Positions 24,483 through 33,070 of a DNA stretch of 36,466 nucleotides are shown here, piece by piece; positions within the stretch are counted from its first letter, which is position 1; the number at the start of each line of letters is the position of its first letter. The stretch comes from Bacteroidota bacterium (GTDB lineage Bacteria; Bacteroidota; Bacteroidia; Chitinophagales; Saprospiraceae). The DNA lies in NCBI GenBank assembly GCA_024642665.1, contig JAHEAR010000016.1:1-36466 (forward strand). The letters run 5' to 3'. A program made the position numbers and the translations under genes. The notes beneath the pieces are model-generated. The model had not been told where the DNA came from, did not search any database, and saw only the letters and a program-made list of their open reading frames with translations.

Positions 24483-25238
24483 ATGACCTCATCCATCTAT
24501 AAACTCCCGCTCATCACCCTTTCATTCTGGATCATGAAAATATGTGCCACGACCTTGGGAGAAACCGCCGGCGATTTACTTTCCATGACCATGAATATTG
24601 GCTACGCTGTTAGCTCAGTGATTCTTTTATGTTTCTTTTTTGCAACACTCGCTGTACAATTGTCCACCAAAAAGTATCACCCGATGGTGTATTGGGCCGT
24701 TATTCTTTCGACCAGCACAGCAGGCACCACCATGAGCGATTATATGGACAGAACTCTGGGACTGGGATATGCCACAGGTGCTTTGATTTTGTTTACCCTA
24801 TTAGTTACAACACTGGCTATTTGGAAGGCCACTGAAAAATCATTGTCTGTAACAAACATAAAATCATTGCGTGGTGAAATGTTTTACTGGACAGCGATTT
24901 TATTGTCCAACACGTTGGGCACAGCACTTGGTGATTATCTGGCCGACAGTTCAGGACTTGGATTTTCCGGTGGCGCCATACTAATTGGAAGTTTATTGGT
25001 CCTGGTGGTATTACTTTATTACTTCACCAAAGTATCACATGTAGTGTTGTTTTGGATAGCCTTTGTGCTGACCAGACCATTTGGGGCAACCTTTGGCGAC
25101 CTGCTCACAAAACCACTTGAAAATGGTGGACTAAATTTCGGAACCATGGGCTCCTCTCTAATCCTATTTATCATACTGGCCGTGTTTGTCTCCATGTCTA
25201 TTGTTGCCATCAAGCGACAAGCGAAACCGATAAGTTAA
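24483..25238 (+). CDS. COG4705-type membrane protein, four-fold repeat
   Basis: A 251-residue integral membrane protein of the uncharacterised COG4705 group, with about eight helices. Each quarter carries a Gly-rich turn ending in a membrane-embedded Asp: TLGETAGD (Asp31), AGTTMSD (Asp86), TLGTALGD (Asp151) and FGATFGD (Asp206). The gaps between the Asp residues are 55, 65 and 55 residues, so the protein is a duplicated pair of repeats. Each is followed by a Gly/aromatic motif (LGYATGA, LGFSGGA). Transporters often arise this way, and the Asp residues could carry a cation. The gene follows the PepSY-like gene across a terminator, so it probably needs its own promoter. Confidence 0.75.
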   Translation: MTSSIYKLPLITLSFWIMKICATTLGETAGDLLSMTMNIGYAVSSVILLCFFFATLAVQLSTKKYHPMVYWAVILSTSTAGTTMSDYMDRTLGLGYATGALILFTLLVTTLAIWKATEKSLSVTNIKSLRGEMFYWTAILLSNTLGTALGDYLADSSGLGFSGGAILIGSLLVLVVLLYYFTKVSHVVLFWIAFVLTRPFGATFGDLLTKPLENGGLNFGTMGSSLILFIILAVFVSMSIVAIKRQAKPIS

Positions 25239-25450
25239 GAATATAGGTCTACGGATAAATAGAGTTGTTTTTGATATTTAGAATTTAACCTGCTTTGACT
25301 TGATATCAACAAGGCGCACACGTCATTATTCGTTATCAGTGCTTAAAGTTTTATTGTAGTTTTAGTGCGTCGTGGCGCCGGTCAGCCGGTCAAAAAGACA
25401 ACGCGTGCACCGAGAAGTTTTCGGTAATAAGAATAAAACCAAAGCCCTTC

Positions 25451-25467
25451 CATTTTTGTTAAAAATG
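25451..25467. promoter_or_regulatory. Inverted repeat CATTTTT-gtt-AAAAATG
   Basis: A perfect 7-bp inverted repeat with a 3-base centre, 13 bases before the ATG of the exporter operon. Dyads of this kind near a start codon suit a repressor or a translation-blocking hairpin; the AT-rich arms make the hairpin weak. No canonical promoter box is seen nearby. Confidence 0.35.
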
Positions 25468-25480
25468 AAACGAAAAATAA

Positions 25481-27112
25481 ATGACCCTACCACCCATAAA
25501 AAGGTTTTGGAAACTACTGAAATTATATAGACAAGAGATAAAACAAATTTATGCTTATGCGCTATTCATAGGAATTGTTAATCTAACATTACCTCTTGGA
25601 ATACAGGCCATTATCAACTTTTTACAGACCGGGCAATATACGACTACCTGGATCATATTAGTTGGTTTTGTGCTGATGGGCATAGCCATAACAGGAATCT
25701 TGCAAATACTGCAATTAAGGATCGTTGAAAATATACAGCAGGACTTATTTGCCCGTTCCGCCTTTGAATTTGCCTACCGAATCCCTAAGATTTCCTTTCT
25801 CCAATTAGACAAAATACATACGCCGGAACTGGTGAACCGATTTTTTGATACCGTCACCATCCAAAAAGGACTACCCAAAATATTAATTGACTTTTCACTG
25901 GCTGTTTTTCAGATAACCTTCGGTCTGATTCTTTTGGCCATTTACAGTCCCTATTTTATTATTCTTGGTTTTGCTTTAGCTTTCATTCTATGGGTTATTT
26001 TTAAAATAACGGGGCCGAAGGGTTTAGCTACCAGCTTACAGGAAAGTAAGTACAAATATCAATTGGCTTACTGGTTAGAGGAAATTGCTAGGGTCAACCG
26101 GAGTTTTAAAATATTGGCAAAAAATAAATACCATTTAAACAAAACCGATCATATTGTTGAAGGCTATTTAGGGTCCAGAGAAAATCATTTTCAGGTATTG
26201 ATTAGTCAATTCAGGCTCTTTATAGGTTTTAAATTAATTCTGGCAGCGGGATTACTGTTGCTCGGAGGAATTTTAGTTTTTCAGGAACAAATGAACATTG
26301 GTCAATTTGTAGCTGCCGAAATTATTATCATTCTCATTATCAATTCAGTCGAGAAAGTATTGAGGATTATTGATACCATTTACGATGTGCTTACGGCTTT
26401 AGATAAAATTGGTTATGTGACGGATTTGAAGTTGGATAAAAACGGTGGAACGGCTGTAATAAATTCGGAAGAAGGCCTGTCTATCATCGCCAGGGAAATA
26501 GTGTTTGGTTTTTCTGATGAGAAAAGAAAAATTCTGAATGAAGTATCTTTCAAGATAGCCGCCAATGAAAAAATAGTTTTGGCAGGCAAATCGGGCAGTG
26601 GGAAATCATTATTACTTCAAATATTGGCAGGAATACATTCGATTGAGGATGGCGAATTGTATATCAATGAAATTCCTTTTTCTAATTATGAAAGGGACAA
26701 CCTATATACTTCTTTCGGCGTGGCTTTTCCTACTAACCAAATCTTTGAAGGCACGTTTAAAGAAAATATTCTCTTAGGAAGAAATGTGTCCGATAAAGAA
26801 ATTTCCGAAGCTCTTAAATTCTTAAACCTTGAAGAGTATCTGGTACATCAACCGGATGGGATTGAAACCTTAGTGGATAGTGGCGGCAGAAGACTTCCAC
26901 GAAGTATTATTCAAAAATTACTCATTGCAAGAATAATCATTAATAAACCCAAATTACTGCTTTTGGAAGATCCATTGCAATTTATCGAAGAGGATGAAAA
27001 GAAAATAATTATTGATTATATCATGGATGAAAAACGCAAATGGACCGTAGTAGTAGTTTCTGATTATTATTACTGGGAGGAAAAATGTAACAGAATTATT
27101 GAACTCAGTTAA
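25481..27112 (+). CDS. ABC exporter (membrane + ATPase domain) with degenerate ATPase motifs
   Basis: A 543-residue half-transporter with six membrane helices (residues about 20-300) of the type I exporter kind, and a C-terminal ATPase domain (about 335-543). There is no N-terminal peptidase domain. Walker A is perfect (GKSGSGKS, 369-376). Other catalytic motifs are altered: the Q-loop position is Pro417 (GVAFPTNQ), the LSGGQ signature is replaced by LPRSI (472-476, after VDSGGRR), Walker B is LLLLED with Asp and Glu swapped (Glu496-Asp497), the D-loop is absent, and the H-switch is Asp528 (VVVVSD). Everything else in the fold is in place, so this is not random decay. It leads an operon with adaptor, thioesterase and TolC genes. 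Confidence 0.9.
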   Translation: MTLPPIKRFWKLLKLYRQEIKQIYAYALFIGIVNLTLPLGIQAIINFLQTGQYTTTWIILVGFVLMGIAITGILQILQLRIVENIQQDLFARSAFEFAYRIPKISFLQLDKIHTPELVNRFFDTVTIQKGLPKILIDFSLAVFQITFGLILLAIYSPYFIILGFALAFILWVIFKITGPKGLATSLQESKYKYQLAYWLEEIARVNRSFKILAKNKYHLNKTDHIVEGYLGSRENHFQVLISQFRLFIGFKLILAAGLLLLGGILVFQEQMNIGQFVAAEIIIILIINSVEKVLRIIDTIYDVLTALDKIGYVTDLKLDKNGGTAVINSEEGLSIIAREIVFGFSDEKRKILNEVSFKIAANEKIVLAGKSGSGKSLLLQILAGIHSIEDGELYINEIPFSNYERDNLYTSFGVAFPTNQIFEGTFKENILLGRNVSDKEISEALKFLNLEEYLVHQPDGIETLVDSGGRRLPRSIIQKLLIARIIINKPKLLLLEDPLQFIEEDEKKIIIDYIMDEKRKWTVVVVSDYYYWEEKCNRIIELS

Positions 27113-27129
27113 AATTAAAATGCCCCTTC

Positions 27130-28506
27130 ATGCTGAATATTTCTGAAAATAGCATTAAAGATTCTGTCCACATAAGTGATTTTAGATCAAATAATTTATT
27201 GAAAAAAAGTCGCATTAAAAGGCTATCCCTTTGGTTGATTAGTTCCCTGATGATTTTATTGGCTATCTGTCTGTTTCTACCCTGGACGCAAAATATCAGT
27301 GCCAAGGGATATGTCACAACAAGGTCCCCTGAACAACGTCCTCAGGCCATACAATCGGTTATTGCAGGGCGGTTGGAAAACTGGTATGTGCAGGAAGGAG
27401 ATTTTGTACAAAAGGGTGATACGATCATATTTATATCGGAGATTAAAAGTGAATATTTTGACCCTGAGCTATTGACCAGAACTTCCGAGCAAATAGATGC
27501 TAAAGCCCAAAGCATTGAATCCTATAATCAAAAAGCAATTGCGCTTCAAAACCAATTTTATGCCCTGCAGGAGGCCTTTAATTTAAAACAGGATCAAACA
27601 CTCAATAAACTTGTGCAAGCGCGAAATAAAATAAGCATGGACAGTATTGATTTGGTTGCAGATAAAATTAATTTAGATATTTCAAAAAACCAATTATCAA
27701 GAACCAAAGAACTATACGATAAAGGTTTAAAAACACTTACCGAACTTCAGGAAAAAGAAAATAAAGTGCAATCTGCCAGTGCCAAAGTCAATGTACAGGA
27801 AAATAAATTGCTCAATCAGAAAAATGAGTTTGTTAATTTAACTATTGAGTTAAACGCCATCGAAAAAGAATATGCTGATAAATTGGCAAAATCCCAATCA
27901 GAACAACAATCGGCTTTGGCTTCTAAATTGGAAAGTGTGGCTGCAACGTCGAAACTTAGAAATGAATTTAGTAATTATAATGAAAGACAAAAATTCTATT
28001 ACATCACTGCCCCTCAGTCAGGGTATATTATAAAAACCTTAAATAAGGGCATAGGGGAAATGGTAAAAGAAGGCACTGATATCGCGACTATCATGCCTGA
28101 AATATACGACGTCGCCGTGGAGATATATTCAAAACCTCAGGATTTGCCGCTTTTGAATATCAATGACCTTGTTCAGATAAGGTTTGACGGTTGGCCTGCA
28201 ATTGTAATCAGTGGATGGCCAGAATCTTCCACAGGGGTTTTCTCAGGACGCATTGTGGCTATTGATAAATATATCAGCGCCAATGGTTACTACAGGATTT
28301 TGGTAAGTCCAAATAAGGAGAAAAAAGACTGGCCCGAAAAATTAAGTATAGGCACCGGCGCAAATGCTTTTATTTTGTTAAATGAAGTACCCATGTGGTA
28401 TGAGATATGGAGACAGCTCAATGGATTCCCATCTGATTTTTACAATTCGGAAAAAGAAAATGAAAAAGAGATAAAAACAAAAGCACCCTTAAAATCTGTC
28501 AAATGA
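27130..28506 (+). CDS. HlyD-type periplasmic adaptor (membrane fusion protein)
   Basis: A 458-residue adaptor. It has a cytoplasmic N-terminus of about 32 residues, one membrane helix (33-50), the first half of a lipoyl domain (IAGRLENWYVQEGDFVQKGD, 78-97), a long coiled coil (about 115-280, rich in K/E/Q/N), and the second lipoyl half at APQSGYIIKTLNKGIGEMVKEG. A beta-barrel (EIYSKPQDLPLLNINDLVQI) follows. This matches type I secretion and efflux adaptors that link an inner-membrane ABC protein to a TolC channel. The gap from the ABC gene is 17 bp. I use ATG 27130, since the ATG at 27120 runs into a stop. The gene's ATGA overlap with the thioesterase start suggests translational coupling. 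Confidence 0.9.
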   Translation: MLNISENSIKDSVHISDFRSNNLLKKSRIKRLSLWLISSLMILLAICLFLPWTQNISAKGYVTTRSPEQRPQAIQSVIAGRLENWYVQEGDFVQKGDTIIFISEIKSEYFDPELLTRTSEQIDAKAQSIESYNQKAIALQNQFYALQEAFNLKQDQTLNKLVQARNKISMDSIDLVADKINLDISKNQLSRTKELYDKGLKTLTELQEKENKVQSASAKVNVQENKLLNQKNEFVNLTIELNAIEKEYADKLAKSQSEQQSALASKLESVAATSKLRNEFSNYNERQKFYYITAPQSGYIIKTLNKGIGEMVKEGTDIATIMPEIYDVAVEIYSKPQDLPLLNINDLVQIRFDGWPAIVISGWPESSTGVFSGRIVAIDKYISANGYYRILVSPNKEKKDWPEKLSIGTGANAFILLNEVPMWYEIWRQLNGFPSDFYNSEKENEKEIKTKAPLKSVK

Positions 28507-28880
28507 AATATTATTCGCGGAAATTAATTAAACCCGGCGACCTTAATGCAAGAAATACTTTGTTTGGAGGAGCATTATTGCGCTGGATTGATGAGGAGGC
28601 GGGCATTTATTCCATGACTAAACTTGACACCAAAAATGTCGTAACTAAATATATTTCCGAGATTGATTTTGTCAGTTCCGCAAAACAAGGAGATGTAATA
28701 GAAATTGGCCTGGCGTTCAGCAAAATAGGGCGAACTTCCATAAGTTTCTCGTGCGAAGTCAGGAATGTCTTTACAAAACAAACGATTATTAAAATAGAAA
28801 ATATTGTTTTTGTTACTGTTGATGCGGCCGGAATCCCTCAACCTCATGGTAAAAATTTACAAAACCTGGAATTACATTAA
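28503..28880 (+). CDS. Acyl-CoA thioesterase, hotdog fold (YciA/ACOT type)
   Basis: A 125-residue single hotdog domain matching the YciA/ACOT acyl-CoA thioesterases. The N-terminal signature is LNARNTLFGGALLRWIDEEAG (residues 14-34 region): Asn15, the FGG turn at 21-23 and catalytic-position Asp30. VTKYISEIDF and GRTSISFSCEVRN follow in the usual order. These enzymes hydrolyse acyl-CoA to free fatty acid and CoA in the cytoplasm. Its ATG overlaps the HlyD stop by four bases and its stop is two bases from the TolC-type gene, so it is an integral operon member. Why a thioesterase sits inside an exporter operon is the puzzle; one idea is that the exporter moves acyl or lipid cargo. Length is normal. 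Confidence 0.85.
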   Translation: MKYYSRKLIKPGDLNARNTLFGGALLRWIDEEAGIYSMTKLDTKNVVTKYISEIDFVSSAKQGDVIEIGLAFSKIGRTSISFSCEVRNVFTKQTIIKIENIVFVTVDAAGIPQPHGKNLQNLELH

Positions 28881-28882
28881 TA

Positions 28883-30289
28883 ATGAGGAAGATATCAGGT
28901 TGGTTAAATGTTTTGGCAATGTTTCTTTTTGCTCATAATCCATTGGGGCTTGATGCACAATCTGCTGACACCATATTTACCTATAAAGAATACATGGGTA
29001 ATTTATTCATGTATCATCCAATTGCAAAAAAAGCAAATTTACAATTGAACCTGGCAGAAGCAGAAATGTTAGGGGCAAAAGGCAATTTAGACCCTGCAGT
29101 TTTCTCTGACTGGAATCAAAAAAACTTTGATGATAAATTATACTACCGGCAATATCAGGCAAATATAAAATTGCCGACACGTCTGGGCATTGATGTAGTG
29201 GGCGGTTACGAAAATACGGAAGGCGTTTTTTTAAATCCCGAAAACACAACTGATGATTTTGGATTATGGCATCTTGGTCTTGAAGTAGATATTTTGCAAG
29301 GTTTCTTTACAAACGAAAGAAACACCGCATTTAAACAAGCAGAGGTGTTTCAGGAGTTGGCAATTAATGAACGACAAATCATCCTGAATGACCTGATATA
29401 CAATGCAACTGCCGCCTATTTTATTTGGCAGCAATATGCCTATTTTGATGAGGTGGTTAGTGAAAATGTAGCCATTGCAAATACCTATTATGCAAACACC
29501 AGACAATCCTATATAAGTGGCGAGAAAACAGCTATAGATACTTTAGAAGCTTTCATCTCTTATCAGGATGCCATAGCCCAAAAGCAAAAAAATGAAATGG
29601 GACTGAGAAATTCCAGACAATTTGTAGAAAATTATTTATGGTTCAACAACCTCCCCGCGGCCCTTCAGGAAAATACCCGCCCGGAAAATTACCAAAACTC
29701 AGTATTACCAACACCCAAAGAATTTGAAGATAGCGCATTAAATTCTCATCCTGTTATATTGGCTTCTATTAATCGGTTGTCTTTTCTTGAAATAGAACAA
29801 AAATTGAAACGGGAATATTTGAAGCCTAAACTAAAAATAAAATATAACACATTATTGGCAACCTCCTCAAACAATATCTCCCCCAGTTTATCAATAAATG
29901 ATTACAAATGGGGATTCGATTTTTCCATGCCGCTGTTATTCAGAAGTGAAAAGGCCGCCATTCAAAAAGGAGAAGTGAAAATTCAGGCAACCATACTGGA
30001 TATCCAAAACAATAGAAATGAATTGCTTAACAAAATAGAGAACAGTTGGCAACAACAACTTCTTCTCGAGGAGCAAATAGCTTTACTCGCCAACAATGTT
30101 GAAAATTATAAGCGATTATTGGATGGTGAGAACGAAAAATTTAATTTCGGAGAAAGTTCGGTTTTTCTGTTAAATAAAAGACAGGAAAAATATATTAATG
30201 GCCAAATCAAATTGATTGAAACGTATATCAAGAAACAAATAGAATTGTTGAACTTTCTGTATTATTCCAATCAATTGATAAATGAATAA
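28883..30289 (+). CDS. TolC-family outer-membrane channel
   Basis: A 468-residue protein with a signal peptide (ending LDAQ-SAD) and the TolC/OEP layout of two repeats of a long helical pair around beta strands. Helical stretches occur near residues 40-65, 150-250 and 290-465. Typical phrases are HPIAKKANLQLNLAEAEML near the start of the first repeat, and INRLSFLEIEQKLKREYLKPKL at the second (Pro after a long helix). It is the outer-membrane exit of the exporter, completing a tripartite machine with the ABC and HlyD proteins. The gene begins two bases after the thioesterase and is the last of the operon. No terminator hairpin is apparent after it. Confidence 0.9.
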   Translation: MRKISGWLNVLAMFLFAHNPLGLDAQSADTIFTYKEYMGNLFMYHPIAKKANLQLNLAEAEMLGAKGNLDPAVFSDWNQKNFDDKLYYRQYQANIKLPTRLGIDVVGGYENTEGVFLNPENTTDDFGLWHLGLEVDILQGFFTNERNTAFKQAEVFQELAINERQIILNDLIYNATAAYFIWQQYAYFDEVVSENVAIANTYYANTRQSYISGEKTAIDTLEAFISYQDAIAQKQKNEMGLRNSRQFVENYLWFNNLPAALQENTRPENYQNSVLPTPKEFEDSALNSHPVILASINRLSFLEIEQKLKREYLKPKLKIKYNTLLATSSNNISPSLSINDYKWGFDFSMPLLFRSEKAAIQKGEVKIQATILDIQNNRNELLNKIENSWQQQLLLEEQIALLANNVENYKRLLDGENEKFNFGESSVFLLNKRQEKYINGQIKLIETYIKKQIELLNFLYYSNQLINE

Positions 30290-30542
30290 TAAAGCCCGCT
30301 GAGAAGAATAGGCAAATCGACAATACGTATCCTACAGGCTTTCTGTGTTTGTTCAAGGCGTTAAAACAAGACTAAAAGGCTACCTAATTTATCGTATCCT
30401 GATCAAAGAGAATTAGCTATCTTTTCATGCCTGTACGCCGGATGCGCCTGCCCGGTAATGGGGGTCAAACCAGAAACAATATGCACCATGATCCGACAAA
30501 CCTTACTTGCATTTAATCGCACTAAAAAAAACCTATAAAAAA

Positions 30543-30974
30543 ATGAATTATAAAAATTCCATCATCGGAAGCGCCATTGCCTTTATCGTTGCCACCAGTT
30601 GCTGCTGGTTGCCGGCACTACTGATCACCATTGGTGGCGGAAGTACCCTCGTGGCGGCAAGTCAGGGAATCGAAAAATACAGCAACGTTTTTATGGCACT
30701 GGGCGCAGGGTTTTTAGGATTGGGCGTGTATCAGTTTATACAGAAAAGAAAAAACAAAGTGGTACCCGGGCAGGTGATTTTACAATCCATCATCACCTGT
30801 CCTCTATGCGGATTTACCAAAGAAGAAACGATGCCCGAAAATGCCTGTCAGTTTTTCTACGCATGTGAAAACTGCCAACAAGTCATAAAACCCAAATCGG
30901 GAGATTGCTGCGTGTATTGCAGTTATGGAACCGTCTCCTGCCCACCTGTTCAGTCCGGTCAGAACTGTTGCTGA
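30543..30974 (+). CDS. MerT-like membrane domain fused to a Cys-rich domain
   Basis: A 143-residue protein; I use ATG 30543 (MNYKNSIIGSAIAFI) over a TTG 12 codons earlier. The first 75 residues form two to three membrane helices resembling MerT/MerC mercuric transporters, with the paired Cys in helix 1 (ATSCCWLPALL) followed by TIGGGSTLVAA. The C-terminal 60 residues hold 11 Cys: CPLC, ACQFFYACENC, GDCCVYCSYG, and SCPPVQSGQNCC. The GDCCVYCSYG...CPP pattern recurs in Bacteroidota, but its function is unknown to me. The whole may import or sense Hg(II) or another thiol-binding metal. No merA or merR gene is nearby. It converges on the cytochrome gene with a 21-bp gap. Confidence 0.7.
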   Translation: MNYKNSIIGSAIAFIVATSCCWLPALLITIGGGSTLVAASQGIEKYSNVFMALGAGFLGLGVYQFIQKRKNKVVPGQVILQSIITCPLCGFTKEETMPENACQFFYACENCQQVIKPKSGDCCVYCSYGTVSCPPVQSGQNCC

Positions 30975-30995
30975 AAATAATTCCTTACAGCATCA

Positions 30996-32003
30996 TCATT
31001 CGTCTTTGGTGAAGGCTATCGCCCCCACATCATTTTTGACCGGTGGAAGCGAATTCAGATACATCCAGATGGCCGCAAGATCATCATCCTTCATGCGCGA
31101 AAACGCACCCCAATCCATAGGTGAAAAAGGATAAGCCCTACCCATTCTGAAACGAGCAATAAATTCTTCCGCTGTTTTATATTTTGCTAACACACCTCCG
31201 GGATCGGACGTGATATTAGGCGAGCGCAACCACATTGTGGTATCCGCATCGAGGTATTTATGAAATTCAACCCATGGTTCAAATTCCATACCACCGGCAA
31301 ACTCAGGACCAATCGCCTGATAGGTCATCATATCGCGATTGGTATGACACCCTACACAGTTACTGACATAGTTTGCCAGGTATTCCCCTCTTTCCACTGT
31401 GGGTGCAATCGGTGGTGCGGTAGCAGGTGCATCAGGATTTACAATCGGTTTGAAGGTAGAAGATAGCGTACGAATGACCTTACCCATAAAGGTCCATTCA
31501 TTATCCGGAATGACATGTTCGACCGGTTCCAGCGAACGCAGGTAAGACACTACGGCAATCATATCATCGTCCGCCATTTTCCAGAAAGGCATCAGAATCG
31601 GCATACTGGATTCTCCCGTTGGACGAATCCCGTGGCGCATCATGCGAAATATTTTGTCATCAGAATACCGGCCTAAACCTGTTTTCTTATCAGGTGTAAG
31701 ATTGCGAGTATAGATCTTACCAAGTGGGCCAAGCGGAAACATAATACCTCCTGCCAGAGCAACAGTAGCACCCTTATCTCCGGCGACCATATCACCAAAG
31801 TTGGACACGTGGCAGGCATTGCAATGCGCTGGTCCATTGACCAGATAAGCACCATGCGCAATCACCGCGGAGTCCTGACTGATCTGCAAGTTTGGTGCAG
31901 GCCAGTCATATGTTTTATTCCAGGAAGATTGGACATAGAAGTAAAAGGACATGAGGCCAAGTACCATCACGGCGCTCACAATAAGGAGAATTTTCTTAAG
32001 CAT
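30996..32003 (-). CDS. Diheme cytochrome c, membrane-anchored or exported
   Basis: A 335-residue protein on the minus strand. I use the ATG at 32003 (MLKKILLIVSAVMVLGL); a TTG four codons upstream is less likely. One N-terminal hydrophobic helix (residues 4-24) anchors or exports it. Two cytochrome c domains follow, each with CxxCH: CNACH at 61-65 and CVGCH at 216-220. Axial Met candidates lie in the following text, e.g. SSMPILMPF and MGRAYPFSPM. The layout resembles the diheme cytochromes that carry electrons to oxidases or dehydrogenases. Both heme motifs are intact. It is the only heme protein in the window and stands alone. The last part (DDDLAAIWMYLNSLPP) is the normal C-terminal helix. 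Confidence 0.9.
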   Translation of the reverse strand: MLKKILLIVSAVMVLGLMSFYFYVQSSWNKTYDWPAPNLQISQDSAVIAHGAYLVNGPAHCNACHVSNFGDMVAGDKGATVALAGGIMFPLGPLGKIYTRNLTPDKKTGLGRYSDDKIFRMMRHGIRPTGESSMPILMPFWKMADDDMIAVVSYLRSLEPVEHVIPDNEWTFMGKVIRTLSSTFKPIVNPDAPATAPPIAPTVERGEYLANYVSNCVGCHTNRDMMTYQAIGPEFAGGMEFEPWVEFHKYLDADTTMWLRSPNITSDPGGVLAKYKTAEEFIARFRMGRAYPFSPMDWGAFSRMKDDDLAAIWMYLNSLPPVKNDVGAIAFTKDE

Positions 32004-32234
32004 GGTGGATGACAATTAAGGTAAGTAATGGATAGTCTTTGGTGTTCCCTCGATTAGTATTCTATTGATAAAAATAATAAATTTGTCCTTTAGCTTGTAA
32101 AATACTTTTCAGATCCACTTTGGACAGGTGTCATTCCTGGGGAAAGACATTTGAATCTCTGTAAATATTAACGTAAATTGAAATCATCCTAAAGGAAGTC
32201 ATCGAAAAATTATTATACCATTATTCAACAGACA

Positions 32235-32792
32235 ATGAAAAAACAACTCTCCCAAAAACAACAATCCGAACTCCTTACCACCCTGCAAAATCGCTTTGAA
32301 GAAAATAAAGCACGCCATAAGGGACTGAAGTGGGATAAAGTACAAGGCAAACTGCAAGCGAATACCGGCAAACTATGGATCCTAAATGAAATGGAAAAAA
32401 CCGGGGGCGAACCGGATGTCATCAGTTACAACAAAAGAACAGGCGATATTATTTTTTGTGATTGCTCTCCTGAAAGCCCGAAAGGTCGAAGAAGCATCTG
32501 CTACGATCGCGAAGCTCTCGATGCCAGAAAAGAGAATAAACCTGAAAACAATGCGGTTGATATGGCCGCTGCCATCGGAATCGAAATGCTTAATGAAGAT
32601 GAGTATCGCGCACTTCAGCACCTCGGTCATTTTGATACCAAAACATCCAGTTGGATCGATACCCCATCCTCCATCAGGGAGCTTGGTGGCGCCCTATTTG
32701 CCGATAATCGGTTCCACCACACCTTCGTTTATCACAATGGTGCAGAATCATATTATGCCGGCAGAGGATTTCGTGGGTCGTTGAAAGTTTAA
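32235..32792 (+). CDS. DUF4256 domain-containing protein
   Basis: A 185-residue soluble protein whose full length matches DUF4256. Characteristic stretches are LLTTLQNRFEENKARHKGL, LWILNEMEKTGGEPDVI, DIIFCDCSPESPKGRRSICYD, GIEMLNEDEYRALQ, and the C-terminal HHTFVYHNGAESYYAGRGFR. The function of the family is unknown; the conserved Cys/Asp/Arg block suggests an enzyme, which is only inference. No signal peptide. It lies 231 bp after the start of the divergent cytochrome gene, so the two promoters would share that gap. Confidence 0.85.
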   Translation: MKKQLSQKQQSELLTTLQNRFEENKARHKGLKWDKVQGKLQANTGKLWILNEMEKTGGEPDVISYNKRTGDIIFCDCSPESPKGRRSICYDREALDARKENKPENNAVDMAAAIGIEMLNEDEYRALQHLGHFDTKTSSWIDTPSSIRELGGALFADNRFHHTFVYHNGAESYYAGRGFRGSLKV

Positions 32793-33070
32793 ATCAGGAG
32801 TAAGGCATTGGTGAAATCGGAGATGATGAGTATAGATTTCCACTCCATCAAATCCAAAGGCAACAAAAATCATTTATACTGATGAATCTAAAGATATCCA
32901 ATACCGCCGGGACTAAACGGGTTATAATCGTTAGCAAAAACAAATGTTTTATTCATTTGAGGTGGCACAAATAGATCCATACTTCCTGACTGAATTTAAG
33001 TGTTTAAACAACTAAACAAAATATTGTAGAAGACGCATCTCCACTTTTATCAAAGATAAAAAATTAGCCA

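Noticed and set aside
30370-30539. Open frame reading ...CLYAGCACPVMG before the MerT-like gene
   Set aside because: Cys-rich text caught the eye next to a Cys-rich protein, but there is no start or family support, so chance is more likely.
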